A stretch of DNA of 15,007 bases from UBA5336 sp964506685 (lineage in GTDB: Bacteria; Pseudomonadota; Alphaproteobacteria; Caulobacterales; Hyphomonadaceae). The position numbers and the translations under genes were made by a program. Positions 1 through 6,485 of the stretch are shown piece after piece. The stretch is taken from contig CAZDMQ010000077.1 in the NCBI GenBank assembly GCA_964506685.1, forward strand, positions 1 through 15,007. The letters are read 5' to 3'. Below the pieces are notes generated by a model, which was not told the origin of the DNA, ran no database searches, and saw nothing but the letters and a program-made list of their open reading frames with translations. The first letter of the stretch is position 1, and the number at the start of each line of letters is the position of its first letter.

Positions 1-5
1 TTTCA

Positions 6-82
6 TGGCGATCCCGACTGGATTCGAACCAGTGACCTACAGATTAGGAATCTGTTGCTCTATCCTGCTGAGCTACGGGACC
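6..82 (-). tRNA. tRNA-Arg (anticodon CCU)
   Basis: The minus strand folds as a complete tRNA with an encoded CCA end at 8-6. The 7-bp acceptor stem pairs GGTCCCG (82-76) with CGGGATC (16-10) and contains one G-T wobble. The anticodon stem ACAGA/TCTGT closes the loop TTCCTAA, which gives anticodon CCT and reads the rare Arg codon AGG. The T-arm carries the canonical GGTTCGAATCC. All arms are intact, so the gene looks functional. It is divergent from the SNase-like gene. tRNA-Arg(CCU) genes are common integration sites, but no integrase or duplicated 3' end is visible here. Confidence 0.97.
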
Positions 83-91
83 GTGGCCGGA

Positions 92-120
92 GGTGTAGCG
101 CATTTGCATGGGAGTTTGAA
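92..120 (-). promoter_or_regulatory. candidate promoter of tRNA-Arg
   Basis: Read on the minus strand, TTCAAA (120-115) and TACACC (97-92) are separated by exactly 17 bases. The second hexamer lies about 10 bases before the tRNA 5' end at 82. The match to TTGACA/TATAAT is only partial, although GCTACACC resembles the extended -10 of alphaproteobacterial housekeeping promoters. Spacing and position are right, but sequence similarity alone is weak. The site overlaps the 5' end of the divergent SNase-like gene. Confidence 0.35.
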
Positions 121-931
121 GCTGTCGCGGCGCGCCTTTGCGATGGGGCTGTGCGGTCTGGCCGGATGTGGGACGCCCGATCCAATGGCCGGCTTCGTGC
201 CGGGCGAGCGCGGCAGGGTGGTGCGGGTCATCGATGGCGACGCCCTCGTGCTGGATACCGGGCAGAGCGTCCGGCTTGTTTCCATCGAGGCGCCCGCGCC
301 GGCCCGCCGAAATCGCGACGGCGAGCCGTTTGCCCGCGAGGCCCGCCGCATGCTCGAGGACATGGCGCTCGGGCGCATGGTCCGGCTCTATTATCCGGGG
401 CTCAGCCGCGACCGATATGACCGGGCGCTCGCCCATGCCCGCACCATTGACACGGCCGGTCCCGATCACTGGCTGAACATGCAGCTTGTCGCACGCGGCG
501 GCGCGCGGGTCAGGGTCTATCCCGACACGGCGCGCGGAGCCGAACCCCTGTTCGTGGCCGAGGCGTCGGCCCGGGAGGCGCGCGCGGGTCTCTGGGCGCT
601 GGCGGCCTATGCAATCCCGCGGGCCAGCGAGGTGGCGGTTTCGCGGCGCGGGTTCGTGATCCTCGAGGGCGTTCTGGGAGAGCCCGGGACGCCTGAAGCC
701 GCGGTCCGGAGGGATACGGGCCGCCAGCCGGCCGCCTGCATTCGCCCCCTGCTCGACAGTCCGGTGCGCCTCGAAATGACGCCGTCGGCCGTCGCCGGCT
801 GCGCCTTTTCCAGCGGCCTGTGGGTCCGCGCGCGCGGGTATCTCCGTGACGGCCGGCTGGACATCACCCACCAGCTCAATCTGACCGTTCTGGAACGGAC
901 CGGGCGCCTGCCGCCTGCGGCGGCGCTTTGA
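104..931 (+). CDS. SNase/thermonuclease-family protein with Tat-type lipoprotein signal
   Basis: The product (275 aa from this start) carries the staphylococcal nuclease-like fold signature. V-I-D-G-D lies at about residues 42-46, V-R-L around R57, and D-R-Y-D-R-A-L-A at about 103-110 with the second conserved Arg at R107. The family cuts DNA/RNA with Ca2+. Here the segment matching D-T-P-E of the classic enzyme reads E-A-P-A (62-65), so the catalytic Glu is Ala and activity is uncertain. The C-terminal ~85 residues look like the small OB-fold-like extension seen in many alphaproteobacterial relatives. The TTG at 104 is preferred because GGAGG (89-93) lies upstream and because it yields S-R-R-A-F followed by lipobox L-A-G-C (C22), suggesting a Tat-exported lipoprotein. 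TTG at 116 keeps the same signal but its SD-like GGGAG is only 1 base away. ATG at 143 would lose the n-region and has no SD. An upstream in-frame extension would run into the tRNA. The family call is firm; the exact start is moderate. Confidence 0.8.
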   Translation: MHGSLKLSRRAFAMGLCGLAGCGTPDPMAGFVPGERGRVVRVIDGDALVLDTGQSVRLVSIEAPAPARRNRDGEPFAREARRMLEDMALGRMVRLYYPGLSRDRYDRALAHARTIDTAGPDHWLNMQLVARGGARVRVYPDTARGAEPLFVAEASAREARAGLWALAAYAIPRASEVAVSRRGFVILEGVLGEPGTPEAAVRRDTGRQPAACIRPLLDSPVRLEMTPSAVAGCAFSSGLWVRARGYLRDGRLDITHQLNLTVLERTGRLPPAAAL

Positions 932-966
932 GCGGTGTCAGGCGATGTGGCCTGGTGCCCGAAGTG

Positions 967-1593
967 TCACGAACAGGTGGCGCCGTTATAGGCAAGCTTG
1001 TCCGTGCCGCGCGGGCGCATGTAGAAAACGTCTGTCAGGACCGGATCGGTCTGGAACACGTGATTGAAGGGCGGGGAATAGGTGTACCGGATCTCCGCCA
1101 TCAGGACCGAACCATTGGATGCCATGACGCCTGCCGGCAGGGTCACGGTTTCGCCCACGGCCCGGGCCGTCCAGTTGGGATTGGCGTAGCTCCAGACCAC
1201 GTCCGTCTGCGTCGGTGTGCCTGCATTTGGCTCGATGCTGGAAATGCGCAGCTGGCTGCCGGCACTGGAATAGGGCTCAAAGATCAGGTTGGTGGCCGCG
1301 AAGATATCGTCAAGGTCGCAATTGTCGGCGGTCGGCAGCCGGGCGGTCAGATCGCCCATCGTGGCCACGGCGGAGCTGACCTTGCGGTCTGCAAGCAGCG
1401 TCGAGGCCAGTTCGATCGATCCGACATAGAACAGTGCCATCAGGGGGGCGATCAGGGCGAACTCGACGGCCGATATGCCTCGCCGGTCCTGCATGAATCC
1501 GCGGACAAGGCACGGGCCAGGACGTGGGCGGATGTGCCGGACGAGATGGGCGGGCACCGAAAGGAGGGAGCGGAACATGCTGGGCATCCTCAT
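967..1593 (-). CDS. TadE-family pilus assembly pseudopilin (TadE/TadF-like, second gene)
   Basis: The product is 208 aa. After a basic N-terminal leader of about 39 residues comes R-R-G-I-S-A-V-E-F-A-L-I-A-P and a hydrophobic helix, then a periplasmic domain of about 140 residues. This is the TadE/TadF pseudopilin layout. Such minor pilin-like proteins are cut by the prepilin peptidase after Gly (here G39), leave Glu at mature position 5 (E44), and assist Flp pilus biogenesis. ATG 1593 is chosen because it overlaps the upstream stop as TGATG, which implies translational coupling. An in-frame ATG at 1578 is an alternative. It is the second gene of a minus-strand pair and converges on the SNase-like gene with 35 bases between. 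No von Willebrand domain is present, so it is not a full TadG. Confidence 0.85.
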   Translation of the reverse strand: MRMPSMFRSLLSVPAHLVRHIRPRPGPCLVRGFMQDRRGISAVEFALIAPLMALFYVGSIELASTLLADRKVSSAVATMGDLTARLPTADNCDLDDIFAATNLIFEPYSSAGSQLRISSIEPNAGTPTQTDVVWSYANPNWTARAVGETVTLPAGVMASNGSVLMAEIRYTYSPPFNHVFQTDPVLTDVFYMRPRGTDKLAYNGATCS

Positions 1594-2129
1594 CAGAAGG
1601 GCTCGTTGCGGAAGACGACCGTCGACTGGATCAGGCGGGCGTTGCCCCAATTCGACAGCGGTTGGGAAATCACCGGCGTGATCAGTTCCCAGCGGAACAG
1701 CACGCGGACCACGACGATGTCCCCGCCGGCGCCATCATCGTAGGTGATCCCGCTCTGGTCCTTGAAAACCCCTGGCGCCGCTTCGTAATCATCGGCAATC
1801 GCGGTGGCGAAACTTGTTGGCGAATTGACCTGGACCCTGAGGGCCGCGTCGCAATTGAAAAGGTCCAGCATCCCGGTGCAGATGTCGGCCTGGAGAGGCA
1901 CCCCATCGGTTCCGGTATAGGCGCCTGTCCGGATTGCCCGGGCCGCATCGTCGGCGGCCTGCTCCATCACCGTCGAGATGATGAATACGAGGCAGATCTC
2001 GAGCAGGCCGAACAGGAGGAAGAAGAACGGCCCCGCGACCATGGCAAATTCGACGGCGGTGGCGCCCGCCTGCGAGGCTTTCAATCTTCGCACCTGCCTG
2101 CGGGCGTGCGTCCAGGCTGTAAGTGTCAT
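1593..2129 (-). CDS. tadE: TadE-family pilus assembly pseudopilin (first gene)
   Basis: The product is 178 aa. A short basic leader ends in A-G-A-T-A-V-E-F-A-M at residues 21-30, followed by a hydrophobic helix containing F-F-F-L-L-F-G-L-L-E-I-C, then a periplasmic domain. The predicted cut is after G22, with E27 as the mature +5 Glu, the hallmark of prepilin peptidase substrates. TadE-type pseudopilins are needed for Flp pilus assembly. The gene is divergent from pilA and translationally coupled to the second TadE-like gene. ATG 2129 is used; an in-frame TTG at 2138 would add three residues. Neither start has a strong Shine-Dalgarno sequence (GGGG at 2141-2144 is the nearest purine run). Sequence alone does not separate TadE from TadF with confidence. 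Confidence 0.88.
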   Translation of the reverse strand: MTLTAWTHARRQVRRLKASQAGATAVEFAMVAGPFFFLLFGLLEICLVFIISTVMEQAADDAARAIRTGAYTGTDGVPLQADICTGMLDLFNCDAALRVQVNSPTSFATAIADDYEAAPGVFKDQSGITYDDGAGGDIVVVRVLFRWELITPVISQPLSNWGNARLIQSTVVFRNEPF

Positions 2130-2210
2130 CTTGGCCAACCCCAGGGAAGGTTATTGAAACAGGATGACGGTGTACGGGATCAGACTTGCGGCTGCGTTAG
2201 CCGGAAAGCC

Positions 2211-2229
2211 GGAATTTGCGCGAAATTCC
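2211..2229. promoter_or_regulatory. candidate operator: palindrome with 7-bp perfect arms
   Basis: GGAATTTGCGCGAAATTCC has two perfect 7-base inverted arms (GGAATTT and AAATTCC) around a GCGCG core. It lies about 80 bases upstream of tadE and 224 bases upstream of pilA, in non-coding DNA between divergent genes. That symmetry and location fit a dimeric regulator site. No regulator gene is present in the window, and I do not recognise the motif as that of a known family. Confidence 0.4.
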
Positions 2230-2403
2230 CGTCCCAATCTCGGTTGGCGAGGCTTCGGTCGGTTATCTGTAGTTGGACATGTATCGGTCGTCCGTGGCGC
2301 CGGTGGTTAACAGGCTACGAAGCGGCATTCATGATCTTTCTCTTCTATTTTACTTGATGATAACAGGGTTCATGTACAACCGATCCTGTTCCGGGGCGAC
2401 AAA

Positions 2404-2417
2404 CCCGATAACTCGGG
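2404..2417 (+). other. small hairpin in the pilA leader
   Basis: CCCGA and TCGGG form a perfect 5-bp stem with a TAAC loop, 35 bases before the pilA start codon. If transcribed it would be a 5' UTR stem-loop that could stabilise the abundant pilin mRNA. It is short, so chance is possible. Confidence 0.3.
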
Positions 2418-2452
2418 ACGATCTTAAAACCTGTATGGATGGGAGTTTCCAA

Positions 2453-2605
2453 ATGAAAATGTTCTTCAAAAACGAGTCCGGTGCCACCGCTATCGAATAC
2501 GGCCTCATTGCTGCCCTGATCGCCGTTGCGATCATCTCGGCCGTGACGACCCTCGGCGGCAACACCTCCGACACCTTCAACGCTGTGTCCGCTCAGCTGG
2601 TCTAA
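2453..2605 (+). CDS. pilA: Flp-type major pilin prepilin
   Basis: The product is a 50-aa prepilin. A 10-residue leader ending E-S-G is followed by A-T-A-I-E-Y-G-L-I-A, the Flp pilin signature with Glu at mature position 5 and Tyr next to it. A hydrophobic helix and a short polar tail (N-T-S-D-T-F-N-A-V-S-A) complete a mature pilin of 40 residues, typical of the family. It polymerises into the adhesive Flp/Tad pilus. The start at 2453 is set by GGGAG (2441-2445) seven bases upstream. An in-frame ATG at 2435 would place that SD inside the gene and spoil the leader length. A strong terminator follows, so pilA is probably transcribed largely on its own and at higher level than the assembly genes. 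Confidence 0.96.
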   Translation: MKMFFKNESGATAIEYGLIAALIAVAIISAVTTLGGNTSDTFNAVSAQLV

Positions 2606-2641
2606 TCCAGCGTTGGTACTGCTAGGGCTCAGGCCCAATGG

Positions 2642-2675
2642 AAGCCGCCGGTTCGCCCGGCGGCTTTCTTCTTTG
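2642..2675 (+). terminator. intrinsic terminator after pilA
   Basis: AAGCCGCCGG (2642-2651) and CCGGCGGCTT (2657-2666) form a perfect 10-bp GC-rich stem with the 5-base loop TTCGC, followed by the T-rich tract TCTTCTTT. This is a textbook rho-independent terminator 36 bases after the pilin stop codon. It lies between pilA and cpaA and should limit read-through into the assembly genes. Confidence 0.92.
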
Positions 2676-2765
2676 TGGCCGACGGAGGCCGCACCGGACG
2701 CGAAAGCATTCCTTCAGCGTTTTGTGCTCCCTTGCGGAGGGAGATGACCTGAAGGGAAAGACCGA

Positions 2766-3290
2766 ATGCTGATCCTGCTGAGCTGTATTGCACTTGGGTT
2801 ATGCGCCTATGCGGCGCTCAATGATGTCGCAACCCTCACCATTCCGAACTGGCTCAATCTTTCGCTTGTGATTCTCGGTATTGCGGCCCTTTTCGTGGCC
2901 GGACCGGGTTTCGAGGCGACGATGCTGCACCTCACCGTGGCGCTGCTTGCATTCCTCGTCTCCTTTGCCCTGTTCGTGCTCGGGGTCTGGGGCGGGGGCG
3001 ATGCCAAGATGGTGCCGGCGGTGCTGTTGTGGATCGGTCCTGCGGGTGTCCTGCCTTTCCTGCAATGGATGGTGATTGCCGGTGGCCTGCTGGCAGCCGT
3101 CCTGATCGTGGCGCGACGGACCTTGCCGGCCGCCCGGCACCCGCGCCTGCTCGCCATGAGCCTGCAACCGGGCGCCGGCGCGCCCTACGGTGTGGCGATC
3201 GCTGCCGGTGTCTTCATGGCAATTCCGTCTGCCCCGCTGTTCGGTGATTTCGCCTCCGCCTTTTCGTCCCTGTCATTAACGATGCTTTAG
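2766..3290 (+). CDS. cpaA: Flp prepilin peptidase (type IV leader peptidase family)
   Basis: This is a 174-aa polytopic membrane aspartic protease, the short TadV/CpaA form without the N-terminal methylase domain of PilD. The two catalytic aspartates are visible: D20 in A-L-N-D-V-A-T-L-T-I-P-N-W and D79 in the family motif G-G-G-D-A-K. Several hydrophobic segments fill the rest. It should cleave the pilA prepilin and both TadE-type pseudopilins encoded nearby. AAGGGA eight bases before ATG 2766 is the ribosome site. It is the first gene after the pilA terminator, so it needs read-through or its own promoter in 2676-2765. Confidence 0.94.
   Translation: MLILLSCIALGLCAYAALNDVATLTIPNWLNLSLVILGIAALFVAGPGFEATMLHLTVALLAFLVSFALFVLGVWGGGDAKMVPAVLLWIGPAGVLPFLQWMVIAGGLLAAVLIVARRTLPAARHPRLLAMSLQPGAGAPYGVAIAAGVFMAIPSAPLFGDFASAFSSLSLTML
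3276..3290 (+). promoter_or_regulatory. candidate CtrA-type box upstream of cpaB
   Basis: TTAACGATGCTTTAG matches the CtrA consensus TTAA-N7-TTAA at seven of eight defined bases. It overlaps the cpaA stop codon and lies 72 bases before the chosen cpaB start, in the largest gap inside the assembly operon. In Caulobacter the response regulator CtrA controls pilA, so cell-cycle control of this locus is plausible. The motif is short and a single site could be coincidence. Confidence 0.3.
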
Positions 3291-3362
3291 GCGCCGCGCG
3301 CGCATGTTGCCGGAAAGCTGACAGTTTGCGTGAACTCGCAGCCGGCGAGAAAGGTTTTTGTT

Positions 3363-4250
3363 ATGTCTCCGATGCGCCTGATTATCCTGCTCGTCGCCGC
3401 AGTCGCCGCCATCGCAGCCGCCGTTGTCGTCCGGAGCGTCGTGGCGACCTCATCGGCGGCCCGTCCCGCTGCACCGACCGCGCCGGCAACGGTCACCGAG
3501 ATCGTGGAGACGCCGCAGACCCCCGTCCTGGTGATGGTGCGGGATGTGAAGGTGGGGGAGCTGCTGAGGCCTGACGATTTCGAATGGAAGGACTGGCCCG
3601 ACACCACGCTGAACCCGAACTATTACACCCAGGACATTTCGCCGACGGCGATCGAGGACCTGACCGGCAGTGTCGTCCGGACCGCCATGGTCGAGCAGGA
3701 GCCGCTGCTGCCGCAGAAGATCGTGCGCAAGGGCGAGACCGGCTACATGGCGGCGCTGCTGACCCCCGGCTTGCGCGCTGTTTCGGTCGAGATTTCGACG
3801 GACAAGGCATCGGGTGGTTTCATCCTGCCGGGCGACCGGGTCGACGTCATGGTGACCTATCAGATCGAGATGACCGACCCGGTGACCGGCGCGGTCGATA
3901 CCCGGCCGAACACGACAATCATTCTCGAAAATGTCCGGATCCTCGCAATCGACCAGCAGTTCCGCAGCGAGGAGGGTGGCCAGTATGCGATCGGCTCGAC
4001 CGCCACGGTGGAGCTGAAACCGGAAATGGCGCGCCTGCTTGTGATGGCGGAACGCATCGGCGAGGTCTCCCTTGCCCTGCGCTCGCTTCAGGATGCGGCC
4101 GATAGCGGCGAGTCGGCCTGGGGCCGGACGGATTTCCTGCTCGACTATTCCCCCTACGACGAGGGCGAGGATCTTGGGGCGGATGGAAAAAAGGGCGTGA
4201 CCGTCTATCGCAACGGCCAGCCGAGCGAAGAACTGATTGGGGAGGGCTGA
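3363..4250 (+). CDS. cpaB: Flp pilus assembly protein CpaB/RcpC
   Basis: The product is 295 aa. One N-terminal membrane segment (about residues 4-28) is followed by an Ala/Pro-rich linker and then a SAF-like domain (about 55-115), with V-R-D-V-K-V-G-E-L-L-R-P-D-D-F as its typical entry motif. The C-terminal half is the RcpC/CpaB domain (about 130-240), including G-F-I-L-P-G-D-R-V-D-V-M. CpaB is an inner-membrane-anchored periplasmic protein linked to the secretin in Tad systems. ATG 3363 is preferred because GAGAAAGG lies eight bases upstream. A GTG at 3330 would add 11 residues but has a poorly spaced SD. The stop is 3 bases from cpaC, so both are surely co-transcribed. Confidence 0.93.
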   Translation: MSPMRLIILLVAAVAAIAAAVVVRSVVATSSAARPAAPTAPATVTEIVETPQTPVLVMVRDVKVGELLRPDDFEWKDWPDTTLNPNYYTQDISPTAIEDLTGSVVRTAMVEQEPLLPQKIVRKGETGYMAALLTPGLRAVSVEISTDKASGGFILPGDRVDVMVTYQIEMTDPVTGAVDTRPNTTIILENVRILAIDQQFRSEEGGQYAIGSTATVELKPEMARLLVMAERIGEVSLALRSLQDAADSGESAWGRTDFLLDYSPYDEGEDLGADGKKGVTVYRNGQPSEELIGEG

Positions 4251-4253
4251 GGC

Positions 4254-5750
4254 ATGGCGACCTCGAACAGGTTCCGGGCTGCGCTCTTGCTGGGCGCCAT
4301 TGCGTTCCTGCCTGTGGCGGCTTCAGCGCAGTCACTCCAGACGGCCGGCGCGACAATCGTCGAGCCGGGAGCCTCTGCCCTGTCGGAGGACATCCTGATC
4401 GGTCTCGACAAGTCGACCGTCGTCGAGCTTGACCGGCCGGCGGCCGACGTCGTCATCACGAATGCGAGCATTGCCGATGCCGTCGTCCAGACGCGCCAGC
4501 GGATCATCTTCCGCGGGGTCGCAACCGGCACCACTGATGCCTTCATCTATGACGAGGCTGGCAACACGCTGCTCAATCTCGAGATCACCGTGGAGGCAGA
4601 CTTCACGACCCTCAACACGCTGATTGCGCGCCATGTGCCCGATGCCCGGGTCAGGGCTGAGGGCGTGAACGGCAATGTCGTGCTGACAGGCTTCACCGCC
4701 TCGGTGGCCCAGGCCGAGCAGGTGCGGGATCTCGTCAAGCTGTATGTCGGCGAACAGGCCCCGGTCGTGAACATGATCGACGTGGCGGCAAAGGACCAGG
4801 TGCTGCTCGAGGTCCGGATCGTCGAGATGCAGCGCAACTATCTCAAGCGGCTGGGGCTCGAGCCTTCGGTCGATGTCCGGTTCGGCGACCTTGCTGGCCA
4901 GGCCGAGGTGCCGCTTTATGTGTTCGATCCGGCAATCGGCCAGTTCGTCGCGGCCGACCAGACCGTCCTGGGTGAAGCCGAACCGTTCTCCAATGCGGTC
5001 GATCTCGGTTTCGGGTCCTCGGTAGCAAAGGAGAATGGCCTGCTCGGCGGTCTCGGCTACACCAATCTCGTCGGGGAGGATATCGTGCAGTCCGATATCG
5101 ATCTCGGCGTGAACGCGCTGGAGCGCGTCGGTATCGCCCGCACCCTGGCCGAGCCGAACATCACCGCCGTTTCCGGCGAGACCGCCAATTTCCTCGCCGG
5201 CGGCGAGTTCCCGGTGCCGACGCCGACCGATGATGGCGGCATCGCGATCACCTTCAAGCAGTTCGGCGTCGGGCTCGGCTTCACGCCAATCGTCCTGTCG
5301 GAAAACCGGATCTCGCTGAAAGTGTCGACCGAAGTCTCGGAACTTACCAATGAGGGCTCGGTCAATGGCGTACCGGGCCTGACCGTTCGCAGGGTGCAGT
5401 CGACCGTCGAGATGCCGTCGGGCCAGTCGATGATGCTGGCCGGCCTGATCCAGACGCGCTCGCGCCAGCAGATCGAGAACACGCCCGGCCTGAAGGACGT
5501 GCCGGTGCTTGGCCAGCTCTTCGCCTCGCGCGACTTCCAGAATGCCGAGACCGAACTGGTCGTGATCATCACGCCCTACCTGGTCGATCCGACCACCAAG
5601 GAGCGGCTGCGCACGCCGGCCGACGGGTTGGCCTATGCGAGCGACATGCGGACGATCTTCTTCGGCAAGCTGAACCGGATGTACGGCACCGATGGCGAAC
5701 CCATCGAAAGCGAAGACTACCAGGGCCCTGTGGGCTTCATCGAGGAATAG
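4254..5750 (+). CDS. cpaC: Flp pilus secretin CpaC/RcpA
   Basis: The product is a 498-aa outer-membrane channel subunit. A Sec signal peptide ends A-S-A|Q, with the mature protein from residue 26. Next come the pilus-secretin N-terminal domain (about 45-118), a BON-like domain (about 120-172, with N-V-V-L-T-G-F), and the secretin domain from about 270 to 450. The last contains F-L-A-G-G-E-F-P-V-P and the family-typical V-P-V-L-G-Q-L-F (416-423) and E-L-V-V-I-I-T-P-Y-L-V (434-444). It multimerises into the pore through which the Flp pilus leaves the cell. GGAGGG sits just before ATG 4254. Length and domain order are normal. Confidence 0.96.
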   Translation: MATSNRFRAALLLGAIAFLPVAASAQSLQTAGATIVEPGASALSEDILIGLDKSTVVELDRPAADVVITNASIADAVVQTRQRIIFRGVATGTTDAFIYDEAGNTLLNLEITVEADFTTLNTLIARHVPDARVRAEGVNGNVVLTGFTASVAQAEQVRDLVKLYVGEQAPVVNMIDVAAKDQVLLEVRIVEMQRNYLKRLGLEPSVDVRFGDLAGQAEVPLYVFDPAIGQFVAADQTVLGEAEPFSNAVDLGFGSSVAKENGLLGGLGYTNLVGEDIVQSDIDLGVNALERVGIARTLAEPNITAVSGETANFLAGGEFPVPTPTDDGGIAITFKQFGVGLGFTPIVLSENRISLKVSTEVSELTNEGSVNGVPGLTVRRVQSTVEMPSGQSMMLAGLIQTRSRQQIENTPGLKDVPVLGQLFASRDFQNAETELVVIITPYLVDPTTKERLRTPADGLAYASDMRTIFFGKLNRMYGTDGEPIESEDYQGPVGFIEE

Positions 5751-5762
5751 GGGCAGCGCAAG

Positions 5763-6461
5763 ATGGCCAAGTCGAACCTTCTCTTCACCGCCAGCCTTGC
5801 CGGCATGTTGCTCGTCGTGGCGTGCGAGAGCGGCTCCAGCGGGCAGGTGCCAGGCAATATCAACCTGTCGGGTACGCCGCTTGATCGTCATCCGATTGGC
5901 GTGGAGCCGGCCACGGAGGTCCTCGAAGTCGATCTCGACGGGGCCTTCCCGACGCTGCGCCAGGATGATCGCCAGCGGATTGCGGCCTTTGTCGATGCCT
6001 ATCGCGACCGCGGCTTTGGCGAGCTGCGGATGGTCCTGCCGGAAAATTCCGCCACCCCGGACCTGGCGGTCGAGGCCGTCAAGGAAGCTCGCGAGATTGC
6101 CTTTGCCCGGGGGATTGCCTGGGAGACCATCGATGGCGCAGCATATGATGCGCGCGGCACCAATGCCCCGCTGATCCTCGCCTTTGACGTCTACGAAGCC
6201 GTTGCGCCTGACTGCAAGTCCATCGCCGCTTATGATCTGTCCGACATCAGTTCGAACAATGAGCTCGGCAATTTCGGCTGTTCGGTCCGGTACAACATCG
6301 CGCAGATGATCGCCGATCCCGCTGACCTGCTGGGGCAGCGTCCGCTGGATCGTCGCGACAATGGCCGGGTATCGGTCATCATGGAAGCCTATCGCCAGGG
6401 TTCGGATACAGCCGCGGCGGGCGGCGAGGAAGAAGTCACCGTGTCGGGTGTCGGCGGGTAA
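5763..6461 (+). CDS. cpaD: CpaD-family pilus assembly lipoprotein
   Basis: The product is 232 aa. The signal peptide ends in lipobox V-V-A-C with lipidated C21. The family-typical N-F-G-C-S-V at about 188-193, followed by N-I-A-Q-M-I-A-D-P-A-D-L, is the strongest identifier of CpaD. An earlier Cys (C160 region) and the Cys in N-F-G-C could form a disulfide in the periplasm. CpaD is an outer-membrane-associated lipoprotein that supports secretin function in Caulobacter-type Tad systems. The gene lies 12 bases after cpaC and 24 before cpaE. The C-terminal ~20 residues are Gly/Glu-rich and look disordered. The SD is weak. Confidence 0.92.
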   Translation: MAKSNLLFTASLAGMLLVVACESGSSGQVPGNINLSGTPLDRHPIGVEPATEVLEVDLDGAFPTLRQDDRQRIAAFVDAYRDRGFGELRMVLPENSATPDLAVEAVKEAREIAFARGIAWETIDGAAYDARGTNAPLILAFDVYEAVAPDCKSIAAYDLSDISSNNELGNFGCSVRYNIAQMIADPADLLGQRPLDRRDNGRVSVIMEAYRQGSDTAAAGGEEEVTVSGVGG

Positions 6462-6485
6462 CAACCGGAAGACGGGAGCGCTGAA

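Larger units (their letters stand above)
2130..2452. promoter_or_regulatory. divergent regulatory region between tadE and pilA
   Basis: This gap of 323 bases holds no convincing gene and should contain the promoters of both the minus-strand tadE pair and pilA. Visible elements are a direct repeat GCCGGAA (2200-2206 and 2208-2214), a palindrome at 2211-2229, a TTAAC at 2307-2311 that could be half of a CtrA-type site, and a small hairpin CCCGA-TAAC-TCGGG at 2404-2417. The stretch around 2320-2460 is clearly more A/T-rich than the flanking genes, as expected for promoter and leader DNA. I could not identify a confident -35/-10 pair. Confidence 0.6.

Noticed and set aside
6..82. tRNA-Arg as an integration site for a mobile element
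   Set aside because: No integrase, no duplicated tRNA 3' end and no change in composition is visible in the window.
5..103. N-terminal extension of the SNase-like gene from ATG 5
   Set aside because: It would run through the complete tRNA-Arg gene on the other strand, and the encoded residues are just the tRNA read in reverse. A later start gives a proper signal sequence.
939..954. CAGGC-GATGTG-GCCTG hairpin between the convergent SNase-like and TadE-like genes, considered as a bidirectional terminator
   Set aside because: The stem is only 5 bp and no T-tract follows on either strand, so terminator function is not supported.
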